Shown here piece by piece: positions 46,761-57,964 of a stretch of DNA of 64,000 nt. The notes below the pieces were generated by a model. The model was not told where the DNA came from, ran no database searches, and saw only the letters and a list, made by a program, of their open reading frames with translations. Every line of letters starts with the position of its first letter. Within the stretch, counting starts at the first letter, position 1. This DNA is from Cunninghamia lanceolata. Its lineage: Eukaryota > Streptophyta > Pinopsida > Cupressales > Cupressaceae. The stretch is from the NCBI GenBank assembly GCA_027924645.1, contig BSBN01000140.1, positions 11,724,501 through 11,788,500 of the forward strand. Direction: 5' to 3'. The translations under genes were made by a program, and so were the position numbers.

Positions 46761-47026
46761 TGATAAGATTCTCCGAGCACTAAGGACTGTCAATGTCTGC
46801 TTTATGCACGATATACCTCCTTGTGTCGGTAAGATTCTTCATCACCGGCTACTTCGGTCATAATAAGCCTATAGATAGAGAGTTGCGGAAGCATAGAGGA
46901 CACACAAAGATTTAGAGATTTCAGAATTAGAGAGTCTAGGATAAGTTTCTAGTGTTTTGAGTTTTCTGCAAGTTTGTAATTTCAAGTTTTAGTAATTCAG
47001 AAGCCGTAACCATTCGGCCTACAGCC

Positions 47027-48054
47027 TCTTGTGTAGAACATAGCATACATCAACCTACCAACAACACTAGCATAAAGTACTCTGCTCATGCCCTCCACCT
47101 CACTAGGAGATTTTGGACAATCATTAACAGACAACTTTGTCCCCAACGAAACAGGAACACACAACAGTCTACAATCTACCATGCTGAACCTGTCCAACAT
47201 GGTCTTCACATAATTACTCTGGCTTAACTAAAGTTTTATGTTAGCTTTATCTCTTCTGATTTCCATTCCCATAATGTACCTGGCTGCCCCAATATTTTTC
47301 ATCGCAAACTGTGCTGACGACTGAGACTTCAAATCAGAAATCATATTCTTACCATTCCCAATCAACAACATATCGTCAACATACAATGCAATAATGAGAA
47401 TGTGATCATTAACAATTTTGTAATACACACAATGATTTGATTTTGATCTCCGATAGCCACTTGACAACACAAAGGCATCAAAATTCAAGTACCACATCCT
47501 AGGAGACTGCTTCAAACCATACAAAGACTTCTTTAACTTGCAAACTAAATTTTCTTTACCTTTCTCTATGTAATGCTCTGGATGTGACATGTAAATCTCT
47601 TCCTCCAAATTAGCATGAAGGAAAGCTGTCTTTATATCCATCTGTTCTACCTCTAAGTCATAAGCAACTACCAAATGGATGTCAGCTTTGCAATGGGAGA
47701 GAAAATTTCACCATAATCAATTCCGTCCACTTGTGAATACCCCTTCGCAACCAATCTAGTCTTGTACTTTCCAACACTGCCATATGCACCAAATTGCTTC
47801 TTGAACACCCATTTGCATCCAACTGGTTTATGTCCTTCAGACAAAGGCACCAAATCCCATGTTTTATTCTTCTCCAAAGAAGCCATCTCATCTTCCATGG
47901 CCTCCTTCCAGGAACCTACATCTTTCATGCCCATAGCCTCTTTCACAGTTCTAGGATCATCAATGTTAGTAACTAAAGCAAAAGCACAACTAGAATCAAG
48001 TAATGAATAACCAAACCTATTAGGTTGCTTTCTTGTTCGTGTAAACCTCCTCAA
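47027..48054 (-). pseudogene. Element A: reverse transcriptase
   Basis: Copia RT is read in three blocks: 48054-47668 ([33 protein letters not shown]), 47674-47228 (VEQMDIKTAFLHANLEEEIY, KSLYGLKQSPRMWY, LYVDDMLLIG, YIMGMEIRRD) and 47209-46997 (LDRFSMVDCRLLCVPVS). The catalytic YVDDM is intact in A, unlike in B. A stop and frame changes separate the blocks. Confidence 0.85.
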
Positions 48055-48347
48055 TGGATGAGGTTGAGGTTCTACTTCTTCTTCTGAGCTTTCAGAGCTA
48101 CTAGAGCTCTCCTCATCATCAGGTCTCGCAGGGTCTATCTGTTCAGTCTTCTCAGGAGTAGAAGGAAACTGAACCGCATCTTCTTTCTTTTCTATCTATT
48201 CTAGTTGTAGAATAACAGAAGAAGGTGTTAGCTCTTTGAACATAACATTTCTGCAATACAACACTTTCTTAGCCATAGGATACCAAAGCTTGTATCCTTT
48301 CACATCGACACCATAGCCAATGAAAATACACTTAATAGCCTTGTTCT

Positions 48348-49162
48348 CTAATTTAAATAGTTTCTCCCTAGGCACATGTGCATATGCCTCACAACCAAAA
48401 ACACAAAATGTCTAATTGAAGGCTTCTTACCAGACCACATCTCCATGGGTGTCTTACCAACAAGAGCTGATGTAGGAGACATGTTTACCAAGTAGCAAGT
48501 AGTGGCAACTACTTCAATCCAAAACTTATGTTCAAGGCTTGCTCCACTAAGCATACTCCTAGCCTTCTCCATTAGTGTCATGTTCATCCTCTCTTCAACT
48601 CCATTTTGCTATGGGGTGTATGGAGTTGTCTTATGTCTTTCAATCCTTTGCTCTTTACAGAACTTATCAAACTCTGCCAAACAAAACTCACCACCATTGT
48701 CAGTTCTCAAACACTTAATCTTTTTACTAGTCTAATTTTCAGCAAAAGCTTTAAACTCTTTAACCAACTAAAGACTTTAGTCTTGCTTTTGATAAAATAA
48801 ATCCATGTCCTTCTACTGTAATCATCTATGAAAGATACAAAATATACAGATTTGGAAATCGAAGGAACATTAATAGGACCAAACACATTAGAATGAATAA
48901 GATCCAATACACCAGAAGACTTGTGAGAACTAGAGTAAAACTAAACATGGTTTTGTTTTCCATATACACAATGTTCGCAAAAGTAGAACTTGAGACTACA
49001 ATCATTTAACCCCTCAATGAGGTTTTTATTTTTTAGGGTTCTAAGACCATTCTCACCAATGTGGCCATATCTCAAATGCCATAACATAGTCTTTTCAGTA
49101 GGAAGCTTAGCTTCCATAGCATGTGCACTACCATCAGAACTAGTTACAACAGATTTCTTCAC
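48348..49162 (-). pseudogene. Element A: pre-integrase zinc region and integrase core
   Basis: 49162-48941 has MLWHLRYGHIGENGL and CEHCVYGKQ, the His-Cys zinc-binding region. 48907-48707 has MDLIHSNVFGP and FIDDYSRRTWIYF, with the expected first catalytic Asp replaced by Asn-like context (HSNVFGP). 48587-48348 is the C-terminal portion (EKARSMLSGASL). Integrase inserts the cDNA; this copy has stops between all parts. Confidence 0.8.
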
Positions 49163-49549
49163 TGCTCATTTAGATGGTGGGGATGAAGTGACTACAACGC
49201 TTTTCTTCAAGTTAGAAGAACTATTGCACTGTGAAGTGCATGCCTCTAGCTGAAATAGAGTACCTCTCTGAGTACCCTTCGCAAGCACCATAGATCCTCT
49301 AGTCATCTTGCATCCATCCTTTGAAAAGACAATCTGCACACCTGCATCATTCAACATACTTACAGAAAGTAGGTTCCATGCTAGGCCTAGGATGTGCATA
49401 ACCCGAGTGATCCCTCGTCCATTAGGGAATCAGATTGAGCCTCTTCCATGACCAACAATCTTCAGATGAGAGTCATCACCCAGGTACACTCTTCCACCAT
49501 CGAACTCTTCTTACTTCATGAACCAACTTCGATGCGAGGTCATGTGGAA

Positions 49550-49620
49550 TGATGCACTAGAATCAATCAACCACACATCATCAGATGCATGGGTGGCCAG
49601 GGCTATGATGAAGGCATCAC
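49550..49620 (-). pseudogene. Element A: protease active site, altered
   Basis: The minus-strand translation gives DDVWLIDSSASFHMT, where copia proteases have D-S-G. Element B keeps WLIDSGASFHMT at about 54818-54850. The Gly-to-Ser change would be expected to impair the aspartic protease. Confidence 0.7.
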
Positions 49621-49683
49621 CATCATCTTGTGACTTGTCAGAATCTGAATCACGAGCGTTCTTCTTTTTCTTCTCCTCTTTGT

Positions 49684-50416
49684 ATTCCTTTCAGAAATGC
49701 CCAGTTTTCCCACAGTTCCAACAGAGAGCCTTGGACTTTCCAGGAGATTTGGATCTCCCATGAGATTTAGATCCACCCTTTTCAACTTTCTTGTCCTTCT
49801 TCCCTTTCTCTTTGGGTCTTCCACGAACCACAAGAGCCTCTTTGGTCGACTTGGATGTATTTCTCTGTATTTCTTCAAATAACAGCGAAGACACCGTATC
49901 TCCCATCTTGAAGGTGGTAGTGGTGCTTCTAATGGCCATGATAAGATGATCCCATGAATCTGGTAAAGAACAAAATAGGGTCATACACCAATCCTCCTCC
50001 TCCATTTTCACACCCACAGATGTCAACTATGCAACGATCATGTTGAAAGCATTGATATGGTCCACAATAGATCCTCCATCTTCCATCTTCAAAGAAAATA
50101 ACTTCTATTTTAGAAAATGCTTGTTCACTAAGGACTTGGCCTGATAAACATCACCCAGCTTCTTCCAAAGGTCTTTCGTGCTCTTCTCCTCATGGACATT
50201 CAACAGGACAGAGTCAGCTAGATAGAGTCTTATGAGACCCTTAGCCTTCTGATCTTTGAGGTCCCAATTAGCTTGTGACATTGCTGTAGGTTTTACACTG
50301 GATACAGTTTCCCATAGGTCACGATCAACAAATAGGTCCTCCATCTTGAGTTTCCACAACTTGAAATTAGTGCCATTAAATTTCTCCACCTCTAATCTTC
50401 TGGATGTGGTTGCCAT
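49684..50416 (-). pseudogene. Element A: gag with zinc knuckle
   Basis: It starts MATTSRRLEVEKFNGTNFKLW (ATG at 50416), a typical copia gag opening, and includes WKKLGDVYQAKSLVNKHFLK, a Lys-rich linker and a CWNCGKTGHF zinc knuckle. In-frame TAG stops occur near 50115 and 50029, and TGA follows the knuckle. The same TAG near 50029 and the TGA are present in element B. Confidence 0.85.
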
Positions 50417-50520
50417 CTCCTTGCTGCAACAATATATAGAATGCTTTACACAACACTCCCAAGCAACCTAAGATTAGCTCAAAAAACCCCTACCCAGCAG
50501 CTAGAACCAAAACTAGCCAG

Positions 50521-50532
50521 GCTCTGATACCA
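50521..50532 (-). other. Primer-binding site of element A
   Basis: Minus-strand TGGTATCAGAGC, complementary to the initiator-Met tRNA, lies two bases from the central LTR. It fixes the direction of the element. Confidence 0.9.
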
Positions 50533-50534
50533 AC

Positions 50535-51585
50535 TGAAAGGAAGCTAGGTGTGTGGAAATCACTTCTTACACTAATCTAATGAGGGGAGGAGAGTGCAAA
50601 TTCAATTTTATCTTTACAATTACAGCTATGTTAACCCACTAAGAGAGATATTGTAGCAAACACATACACAAGAATGTAAGACAGAAGAAGAAAGACACAA
50701 GATATATGTGGGGAAAACCCTTATGGGTGAAAAATCCCACACTCCAAAACACAGCTCAAATGTATTCCATAAACAAAGAAGGTTACAATACAATCACAGA
50801 GCCAATGCTCTTACAGAAGTCTTCAACACTCGTATTTGGAGATGTTCTGGCAGCATAAGAGTACCTGTCAAACCTATAGTAGTTCTCCTCTCCAAAGCAC
50901 TTGTTTTTATAGAAAATACAAGACAAAAATGGCTCCACATTGAGATGGGCATCCAACATGGCCTCATGGCCCAAAAACCACACCTATGGACACTTGTCCA
51001 ACATTGTAGGATGTTCTGGACACTTGTCAACTCACCCCATCCCAAAGAGGTCACCTATTTCCAAAATGGGCTATGATAGATGCTCTTACGACTCTTACGA
51101 CCATCATAGAATCTGTCATAGCTGTCATAACTTATAGCTATAAGAGAATCTATCATACACAGGCTCTAGATAGCATATTCTCTTACAACATGTCATAGTC
51201 CACCTTGGGGTACCCAAAGATGCATTTTTCAAAGATGATTCTTGACACATGTCTTCACCTATCATAGGATCTTCTATTTTTGAGTCTTCCATGTCATAAC
51301 TTTGTCATAGGAATCTGTCATGACTGTTTTGGTCAAAATTCCCTTACACACATTCCAAGATGCCGACACATGGTAAAATATTCCTACCACTAAGTGGGAG
51401 GCCTATCTCTTCATGTGAGGACAAATTTACATGTGGTCATATGCCATGTAGGATTAGACATCACCGTGCCAACTCCCACAAGATGACAACATAGGATTTG
51501 CATCCTAATTATATAATAGGCAATAAATAAATACAATGAAATAATACAAGGAATTGCCAAGGTTGAGACACCTTAATTCCTAACT
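50535..51585 (-). repeat. Central LTR shared by A (5' LTR) and B (3' LTR)
   Basis: It is about 1,051 bases and highly similar to the outer LTRs. The minus-strand first bases are changed (AGTTAGGAATT in place of TGTTGGGAATT), so its TG end is mutated. It is preceded on the B side by a purine tract and followed on the A side by a primer site, so it serves both elements. Confidence 0.85.
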
Positions 51586-52265
51586 TTCTCCCACTTGTCA
51601 AACACCTTGTAAGCGCCAATAGAATTAACATGATTTAACTGCTATAGGCCAAGAGGCCTATAGACTCTGAACACCATTTAAACTTCTCTGTGCCCATTGG
51701 CTTCATCAATGCATCTACAAAATTCCTCAAAGTATCTACCTTCTCCAAATTTACCTTCCCATCCTCTACCATGTCTCGCACGAAATGAAACTGTGCATCA
51801 ATATGCTTTGTTCTGTCATGAAAGTTAGATTTTTTCGCAAGGCAAATCGCACTTTGACTGTCACAACAAATCATAATCTGTCCTGCATCAATACCAATAT
51901 CTAAACACAATCTCTTAAGCCAAATGGATTCCTTGAGAGAATGAGTTGCTACCATGTACTTAGATTCTATCATGGACAAAGAAACCAAAGGTTGTCACTT
52001 ACTCATCCAACTAATTACACCACCAAACATAGTGAACACATAGGCACTAGTGGATCTCCTGCTGTCAATGGCACCTACCTAATCAGAATCCACAAATCCA
52101 CGAATACAAACTGAATGTGGAGGTCCTATAACATTACCATGATAGCATTTAGAATACTCAGAAGTACCCCTCAAATATCTGAACACTCGCTTAACTACAT
52201 CCCAATGTACTCGTCCAGGATTAGCCATAAATCAACTAAGGACTCCCACTACTTGGGCAATGTCT
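51586..52265 (-). pseudogene. Element B: RNase H and pol C-terminus
   Basis: 51988-51635 reads VSLSMIESKYMVATHSLKE, ICCDSQSAICLAKKSNFHDRTKHIDAQFHFVRD and MKPMGTEKFKWC, the usual copia RNase H end. The preceding part (52000-52265) is open only with stops. Confidence 0.8.
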
Positions 52266-53300
52266 GGTCTTGTGCAGACCATAGCATACATCAAACTATC
52301 AACAACACTAGCCTAAGGTACTCTACTCATGTCCTCCACCTCACTAGGAGATTTTGGACAATCATTAATAGACAACTTTGTCCCCAATGAAACAGGAACA
52401 CACAACGGTCTACAATCTACCATGCTGAACCTGTCCAACATGGTCTTCACATAATTACTCTGGCTTAGCCAAAGTTTTCTGTTAGCTCTGTCTCTTCTGA
52501 TTTTCATTCTAAGAATGTACCTGGCTGCCCCAAGATTTTTCATCTCAAACTATGCTGACAACTGAGACTTCAAATCAAAAATCATATTCTTACCATTCCC
52601 AATCAACAACATATTGTCAACATATAATGCAATAATGAGAATGCGATCATTGTCAAATTTGTAATACACACAATGATCTAATTTCGATCTCAAATATCTA
52701 ATCGACAACACAAAGGCATCAACCTTCAAGTACCAGATCCTAGGAGACTGCTTCAAAACATACGAATACTTCTTTAACTTGTAAACCAAATTTTATTTAC
52801 CTTTCTCTATGTAATGCTCTAGCTGTGACATTTAAATCTCTTCCTCTAAATCACCATGAAGGAAAGTTGTCTTTACATCCATTTGTTATACCTCTAAGTC
52901 ATAAGCAGCTGTAAGAGATAACAGAAATCGAATGGATGTCAGCTTTGCAATGGGAGAGAATATTTCACCATAATCAATTCCCTCCACTTGTGAATACCCC
53001 TTTGCAACCAATCTAGCCTTGTACTTTTCAACATTGTCATCTGCACCTAATTTCTTTTTGAACACCCATTTGCATCCAACGGGTTTCTATCCTTCAGGCA
53101 AAGGCACCGAGTCCCATGTTTTATTCTTCTCCAAAGAAGCCATCTCATCTTCCATGGCCTCCTTCCAGGAACCTACATCTTTCATTCCCATAGCCTCTTT
53201 CATAGTTCTTGGCTCATCAGTGTTAGTAAGTAAAGCAAAAGCACAACTAGAATCAAGTAATGAATAACCAAACCTATCAGGTTGCTTTCTTATTCATGTA
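52266..53300 (-). pseudogene. Element B: reverse transcriptase, catalytic site altered
   Basis: Homologous to A's RT. Readable blocks are 52543-52313 (MKNLGAARYILRMKI, LDRFSMVDC) and 52789-52550 (KLKKYSYVLKQSPRIWYL, ALYVDNMLLIG). The catalytic motif is YVDN in place of YVDD. The N-terminal half (about 52,790-53,290) carries several stops, for example in the MDVKTTFL-equivalent region. Confidence 0.8.
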
Positions 53301-53643
53301 GACCTCCTCCATGGTTGAGGTTGAGGTTCTATTTCATCTTCTGAGCTTTTAGAGCTACTAGAGCTCTCCTCATCATCAAGTCTCACAGGGTTTGTCTATT
53401 CAGTCTTCTTAGGGGTAGAAGGAAACTGAACCACATCTTCTTTCTTTTTTGTCTATTCTGGCTGTAGAATAATGGAAGGTGTTAGCTCTCTGAAGATAAC
53501 ACTTCTTTTATACAACACTTTTTTAGCCACAGGATCCCAAAGCTTGTATCCTTTCACACCGACACCATAGCCTATGAAAAACACTTAACAACCTTGTTCT
53601 CTAATTTAGACTGTTTCTCCCTAAGCACATGTGCATATGCCTC

Positions 53644-54465
53644 TCAACCAAAAACACAAAGATGTTTAACTGAAGGCTTCTTACCAGACCACACCTTTGT
53701 GGGTGTCTTACCAACAAGAACTAATGTAGGAGACCTATTTACTAGGTAGCAAGCAGTGGCAACAACTTCAGCCCAAAACTTTTGTTTGAGGCTTGCTCCA
53801 CTAAGCATACTCCTAGCCTTCTCCATCAGTGTCATGTTCATCCTCTCTGCAACTCCATTTTGTTGTGGGGTGTATGGAGTTGTCTTATGTCTTTTAATCC
53901 CTTGCTCTTTATAGAACTTATCGAACTCTGTCAAACAAAACTCACCACCGTTGTCAGTTCTCAAACACTTAATCTTTTTACTAGTCTAATTTTCAGCAAA
54001 AGCTTTAAACTCTTTAAACCAACTAAAGACTTCAGTCTTGCTTCTGATAAAATAAACCCATGTCCTTCTACTGTAATCATCTATGAAAGATACAAAATAT
54101 ACAGATTTGGAAATCGAAGGAACATTAATAGGACCAAACACATTAGAATGAATAAGATCCAATACACCAGAAGACTTGTGAGAACTAGAGTAAAACTGAA
54201 CACAGTTTTGCTGTCCATATACACAATGTTCGCAAAAGTAGAGCTCGAGATTACAATCATTTAACCCCTCAACAAAGTTTTTATTTTTCAAGGTTCTAAG
54301 ACCATTCTCACTAATGTGGTCATATCTCAAATGCCATAACATAGTCTTTTCAGCATAAAGCTTAGCTTCCATAGCATGTGCACTACCATCAGAACTAGTT
54401 ACAACAGATTTCTTCACTGCTCGTTTAGATGGTGGGGATGAAGTGACTACAACTCTTTTCTTCAA
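53644..54465 (-). pseudogene. Element B: pre-integrase and integrase
   Basis: 54465-53986 gives the zinc region (MLWHLRYDHISENG, CEHCVYGQQ) and core (VLDLIHSNVFGP, FIDDYSRRTWVYFI). After a TAG shared with A, 53964-53644 gives MRTDNGGEFCLTEFDKFY, TPQQNGVAERMNMTLMEKAR and HLCVFG. The second Asp (RTDNGGEF) and the downstream Glu (VAERMN) are visible. The first catalytic Asp is replaced (HSNVFGP). Confidence 0.85.
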
Positions 54466-54954
54466 GTTAGAAGAACTATTGCACTATGAAGTGCATGCCT
54501 CTAGCTGAAACAGAGTACCTCTCTGAGTACCCTTCGCAAGCACCATAGATCATGTAGTCATCTTGCATCCATTCTTCAAAAAGACAATCTGCACACCTGC
54601 ATCATTCAACATACTTATAGAAAGTAGGTTCTGTGTTAGGCCTAGGATGTGCATAACCCCAGTGATCCCCTTCACTCATCCATCAGGGAATTGGATTGAG
54701 ACTCTTCCATGACCAACAATCTTCAAATGATAGTCGTCACCCAGGTACACTCTTCCACCATCGATCTCTTCATACTTCATGAACCAACTTTGATGTGAGG
54801 TTATGTGGAATGATGCACCAGAATCAATCAACCACACATCATCAGATGCATGGGTGGCTAGGGCTACGATGAAGGCATCACCATCATCTTGTGACTTTTC
54901 AGAATCTGAATCAAGAGTGTTCTTCTTCTTCTTTTTCTTCTCCTCTTTGCATTC

Positions 54955-55668
54955 CTTTCAGAAATGCCTAGTTTTCCCACAGTTCCAACAGAGAGCCTTG
55001 GAATTTCTAGGAGATTTGGATCTCCCACAAGATTTGGATTTGCCTTTTTCACCTTTCTTGTCCTTCTTCTTCCCTTTCTCTTTACGTCTTCCACGAACCG
55101 CAAGAGCCTCTTTGGCCAACTCAGATGTCTTTCTCTGCATTTCTTTAGATAATAGCGAAGACACCATATCTTCCATCTTGAAAGTGGTAGTGGTGCTTCC
55201 GATGGCCATGACAAGATGATCCCACGAATTTGGCAAAGAACAAAGCAGGGTCATACACTGATCCTTCTCCTCCATTTTGACACCCACAGATGTCAACTAT
55301 GCAACGATCATGTTGAAAGCATGCATATGATCCGAAACAGATCCTCCATCTAACTTCTTTTTTAGAAAAAGCTTGTTCACTAAGGACTTGGCCTGATAAA
55401 CATCACCCAGCTTCTTCCAAAGGTCTTTCATGCTCTTCTCCTCATGGACATTCAACAGGACATAGTCAGCTAGATAGAGTCTTACGAGACCCTTAGCCTT
55501 CTGCTCTTTGAGGTCCCAATTAGCTTGTGACATTGCTGTAGGTTTTACACTGGATATGGTTTCCCATAGGTCATGATCAACAAGCAGGTCCTCCATCTTG
55601 AGTTTCCTCAACTTGAAATTAGTGCCATTAAATTTCTCCACCTCTAATCTTCTGGATGTGGTTACCAT
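54955..55668 (-). pseudogene. Element B: gag with zinc knuckle
   Basis: It starts MVTTSRRLEVEKFNGTNFKL at 55668 and includes WKKLGDVYQAKSLVNKLFLK and a basic linker. It ends in CWNCGKTRHF followed by TGA. A stretch of about 24 bases present in A (KLFSLKMEDGGS) is partly missing here (KKKLDGGS). TAG near 55300 is shared with A. Confidence 0.85.
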
Positions 55669-55771
55669 CTCCTTGCTGCAATAAAATATAGAATGCTTTG
55701 CACAACACTCCCACTCAACCTAAGACTAGCTCAAAAAACCCTACCCAGCAGCTAGGACTAAAACTGGCTAG

Positions 55772-55783
55772 GCTCTGATACCA
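55772..55783 (-). other. Primer-binding site of element B
   Basis: TGGTATCAGAGC on the minus strand, two bases from the 5' LTR, identical in sequence and placing to that of A. Confidence 0.9.
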
Positions 55784-55785
55784 AC

Positions 55786-56840
55786 TGAAAGGAAGCTAGG
55801 TGTGCGGAAATCACTTCCTACACTAATCTAATGAGGGGAGGAGAGTGCAAATTCAAATTTATCTTTAGAATTATAGATATGTTAACCCACTAATAGAGAT
55901 ATTGTAATAAACACATACACAAGAATGTAAGACAGAAGAAGAGAGACACAAGATATACGTGGGGAAAACCCTTACGGGTGAAAAAATCCACACTCCAAAA
56001 CACAGCTCAAATGTATTTCGTAAACACAGAAGGTTACAATACAATCACAGAGCCAATGCTCTTGTAGGAGTCTTTGACACTCGTATCTAGAGATTTTCTA
56101 GTAGCATAATAGTACTTATCAAACCTGTAGCAGTTCTCCTCTCCAAATCACCTATTTTTATAGAAAATACAAGGCAAAAATAGCTCCACATTGAGATGGG
56201 CGTCCAACATGGCCTCATGGCCCAAAACCCATGCCTAAGGACACTTGTCCAACACTGTAGGATGTTCTTGACACTTGTAAAGTTACCCCATCCCAAAGAG
56301 GTCACCTATTTCTAAAATGGGCTATGACAGATGCTCTTACGACTCTTACAACCATCATAGAATCTGTCATAGTTGCCATAACTTATAGTTGTAAGAGAAT
56401 CTATCATACATAAGCTATAAATAGCATATTCTTTTACAACATGTCATAGTCCACATTGGGGCACCCAAAGATGCCTTTTTCAAAGATGTTTCTCGACACA
56501 TGTCTTCACCTGTTATAGGATCTTCTATTTCTAACTCTTACATGTCATAACTTTGTCATAGGAATCTGTCATGACCATTTTGGTCAAAATTCCCTTACAC
56601 ATATTCCAAGATGCTGACACATGGCAAAATATTCCTACCACTAAGTGGGACACCTATCTCCTCATGTGAGGACAAATTTACATGTGGTCATATGCCATGT
56701 AGGATGACACATCACCCTGCCAACTCCCATAAGATGACAACATAGGATTTGCATCCTAATTATACAATAGGCAATAAATAAATAAATACAATGAAATAAT
56801 ATAAAGAATTACCAAGGTTGAGACACATTAGTTCCCAACA
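55786..56840 (-). repeat. 5' LTR of element B
   Basis: It begins TGTTGGGAACTAATG at 56840 and ends CTTCCTTTCA at 55786 on the minus strand; 1,055 bases. The flank ACAAT (56841-56845) is the right target duplication of the compound element. Confidence 0.88.
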
Positions 56841-56845
56841 ACAAT

Positions 56846-57780
56846 AATCCTCCAATCATAGATCTATAAGAAGTCTGATCAACCTCCGGAGACTCATCAT
56901 CATTGCTCAAGTGACATCTAGTGACCATAGGGGTACTCATTGGTTTTGAATCCTCCATACCAAACTTCTTCAACATCTCTCTAACATACTTATCCTATGA
57001 AATAAAGATACCAATATCTAGCTAAACAATTTGAAGTCCAAGGAAGAAAGACATCTCACCAATCATAGACATTTCAAACTCTTTTTGCATCTCCTTTGCA
57101 AACCTCTTACACATATCATTATCTGCACCAAATATTATCTCATCAACATATAATGCAACTATCAATATCATATCTCCTTCTTCCTTGATGTAAAGATTTC
57201 TATCTATAGTACCTTTCTTGAAGCCTTGCTGAAGTAAGTATTTATCTAACCTAGCATACCAAGCTCTAATTTCTTGCTTGAGACCATACAATGCCTTTTT
57301 GAGTCTTCACACCATGTCCAGATCTTCTGATATTTGAAAACCATCTAGTTGGTCAATGTAGACTTCTTCTAGAACACCATTCAAAAATGTTGACCTAACA
57401 TCCATCTGATAAACCTTAAAGTTCTTATGAGAAACAAGGGAAATAAACATTTTGATTGCTTCCATCTTGGCTACCGGAGAAAAAGTCTCCTCAAAATAAA
57501 TTCCTTCAACTTGGGAATAGCCCTTACAGACCAATCTTTCTTTGTTCCTCACAACTTCACCTTCTTCATTCAGTTTATTTTGGAACACCCACTTTGTTCC
57601 TATGACATTCTTGTTGACTGGTCTAGGAACCAATTCCTATGTCCAATTCTTCTCTATCTGATCCAATTCTTCTTCCATTGCTTTTATCCATCCATAATCT
57701 TTTCTAGCATCAACAAAGGTTTTGGGTTCTACCTTTAATAATAAACACAAGCTCACTTGCTCATATGCTTTTGTAAAACT
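56846..57780 (-). pseudogene. Element C: reverse transcriptase
   Basis: 57633-57307 reads [42 protein letters not shown] and [12 protein letters not shown]. 57291-57022 reads MYGLKQEIRAWYARLDKYL, IVALYVDEIIFG and MSFFLGLQIV. The catalytic motif is YVDE in place of YVDD. The sequence then runs to 56846 and, after the inserted A/B compound, continues at 43349. Copia RT of Sirevirus type is the best fit. Confidence 0.85.
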
Positions 57781-57964
57781 TCTCCTGGTCGACACACCTT
57801 TATTAATATCCCCAATGATCTGATCTGCTGAATGGTTCTTCTAAACATACTATGTTGGAGTCTTGGGTATCTTCTCTGGTTTTTGTTCCTTTTCTTCTTT
57901 CCCTTCTACTTCATCTTTAATGCATGAAAATATATTAGATCTAGAGTCCTCTGATTTGTGAGAT

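Larger units (their letters stand above)
45093..47026 (+). mobile_element. Endogenous pararetrovirus (Caulimoviridae-like) fragment
   Basis: A 1.93-kb plus-strand block interrupts minus-strand element A. It encodes RT and RNase H of caulimovirid type and no integrase, followed by a further segment of unknown role. Its borders are seen by comparison with element B, which has uninterrupted copia sequence at this point. No LTRs or target duplication flank it, as expected for viral DNA captured during end joining. The fragment lacks gag, movement protein and protease and carries at least one frameshift and several stops, so it is a defective relic. Confidence 0.8.
43355..56840 (-). mobile_element. 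Tandem Tork-like copia elements A and B sharing a central LTR
   Basis: Order on the minus strand: 5' LTR (55786-56840), B internal, central LTR (50535-51585), A internal, 3' LTR (43355-44412). There are two primer sites (55772-55783 and 50521-50532) and two gag-pol sets in the same direction. An LTR-internal-LTR-internal-LTR structure is the expected product of unequal recombination between LTRs of related copies. RT phrases such as KSLYGLKQSPRMWY, NHCVYYK and YVDDMLL are Tork/TNT1-like. The compound is inserted into element C, and A is interrupted by a viral fragment (45093-47026). Confidence 0.88.
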
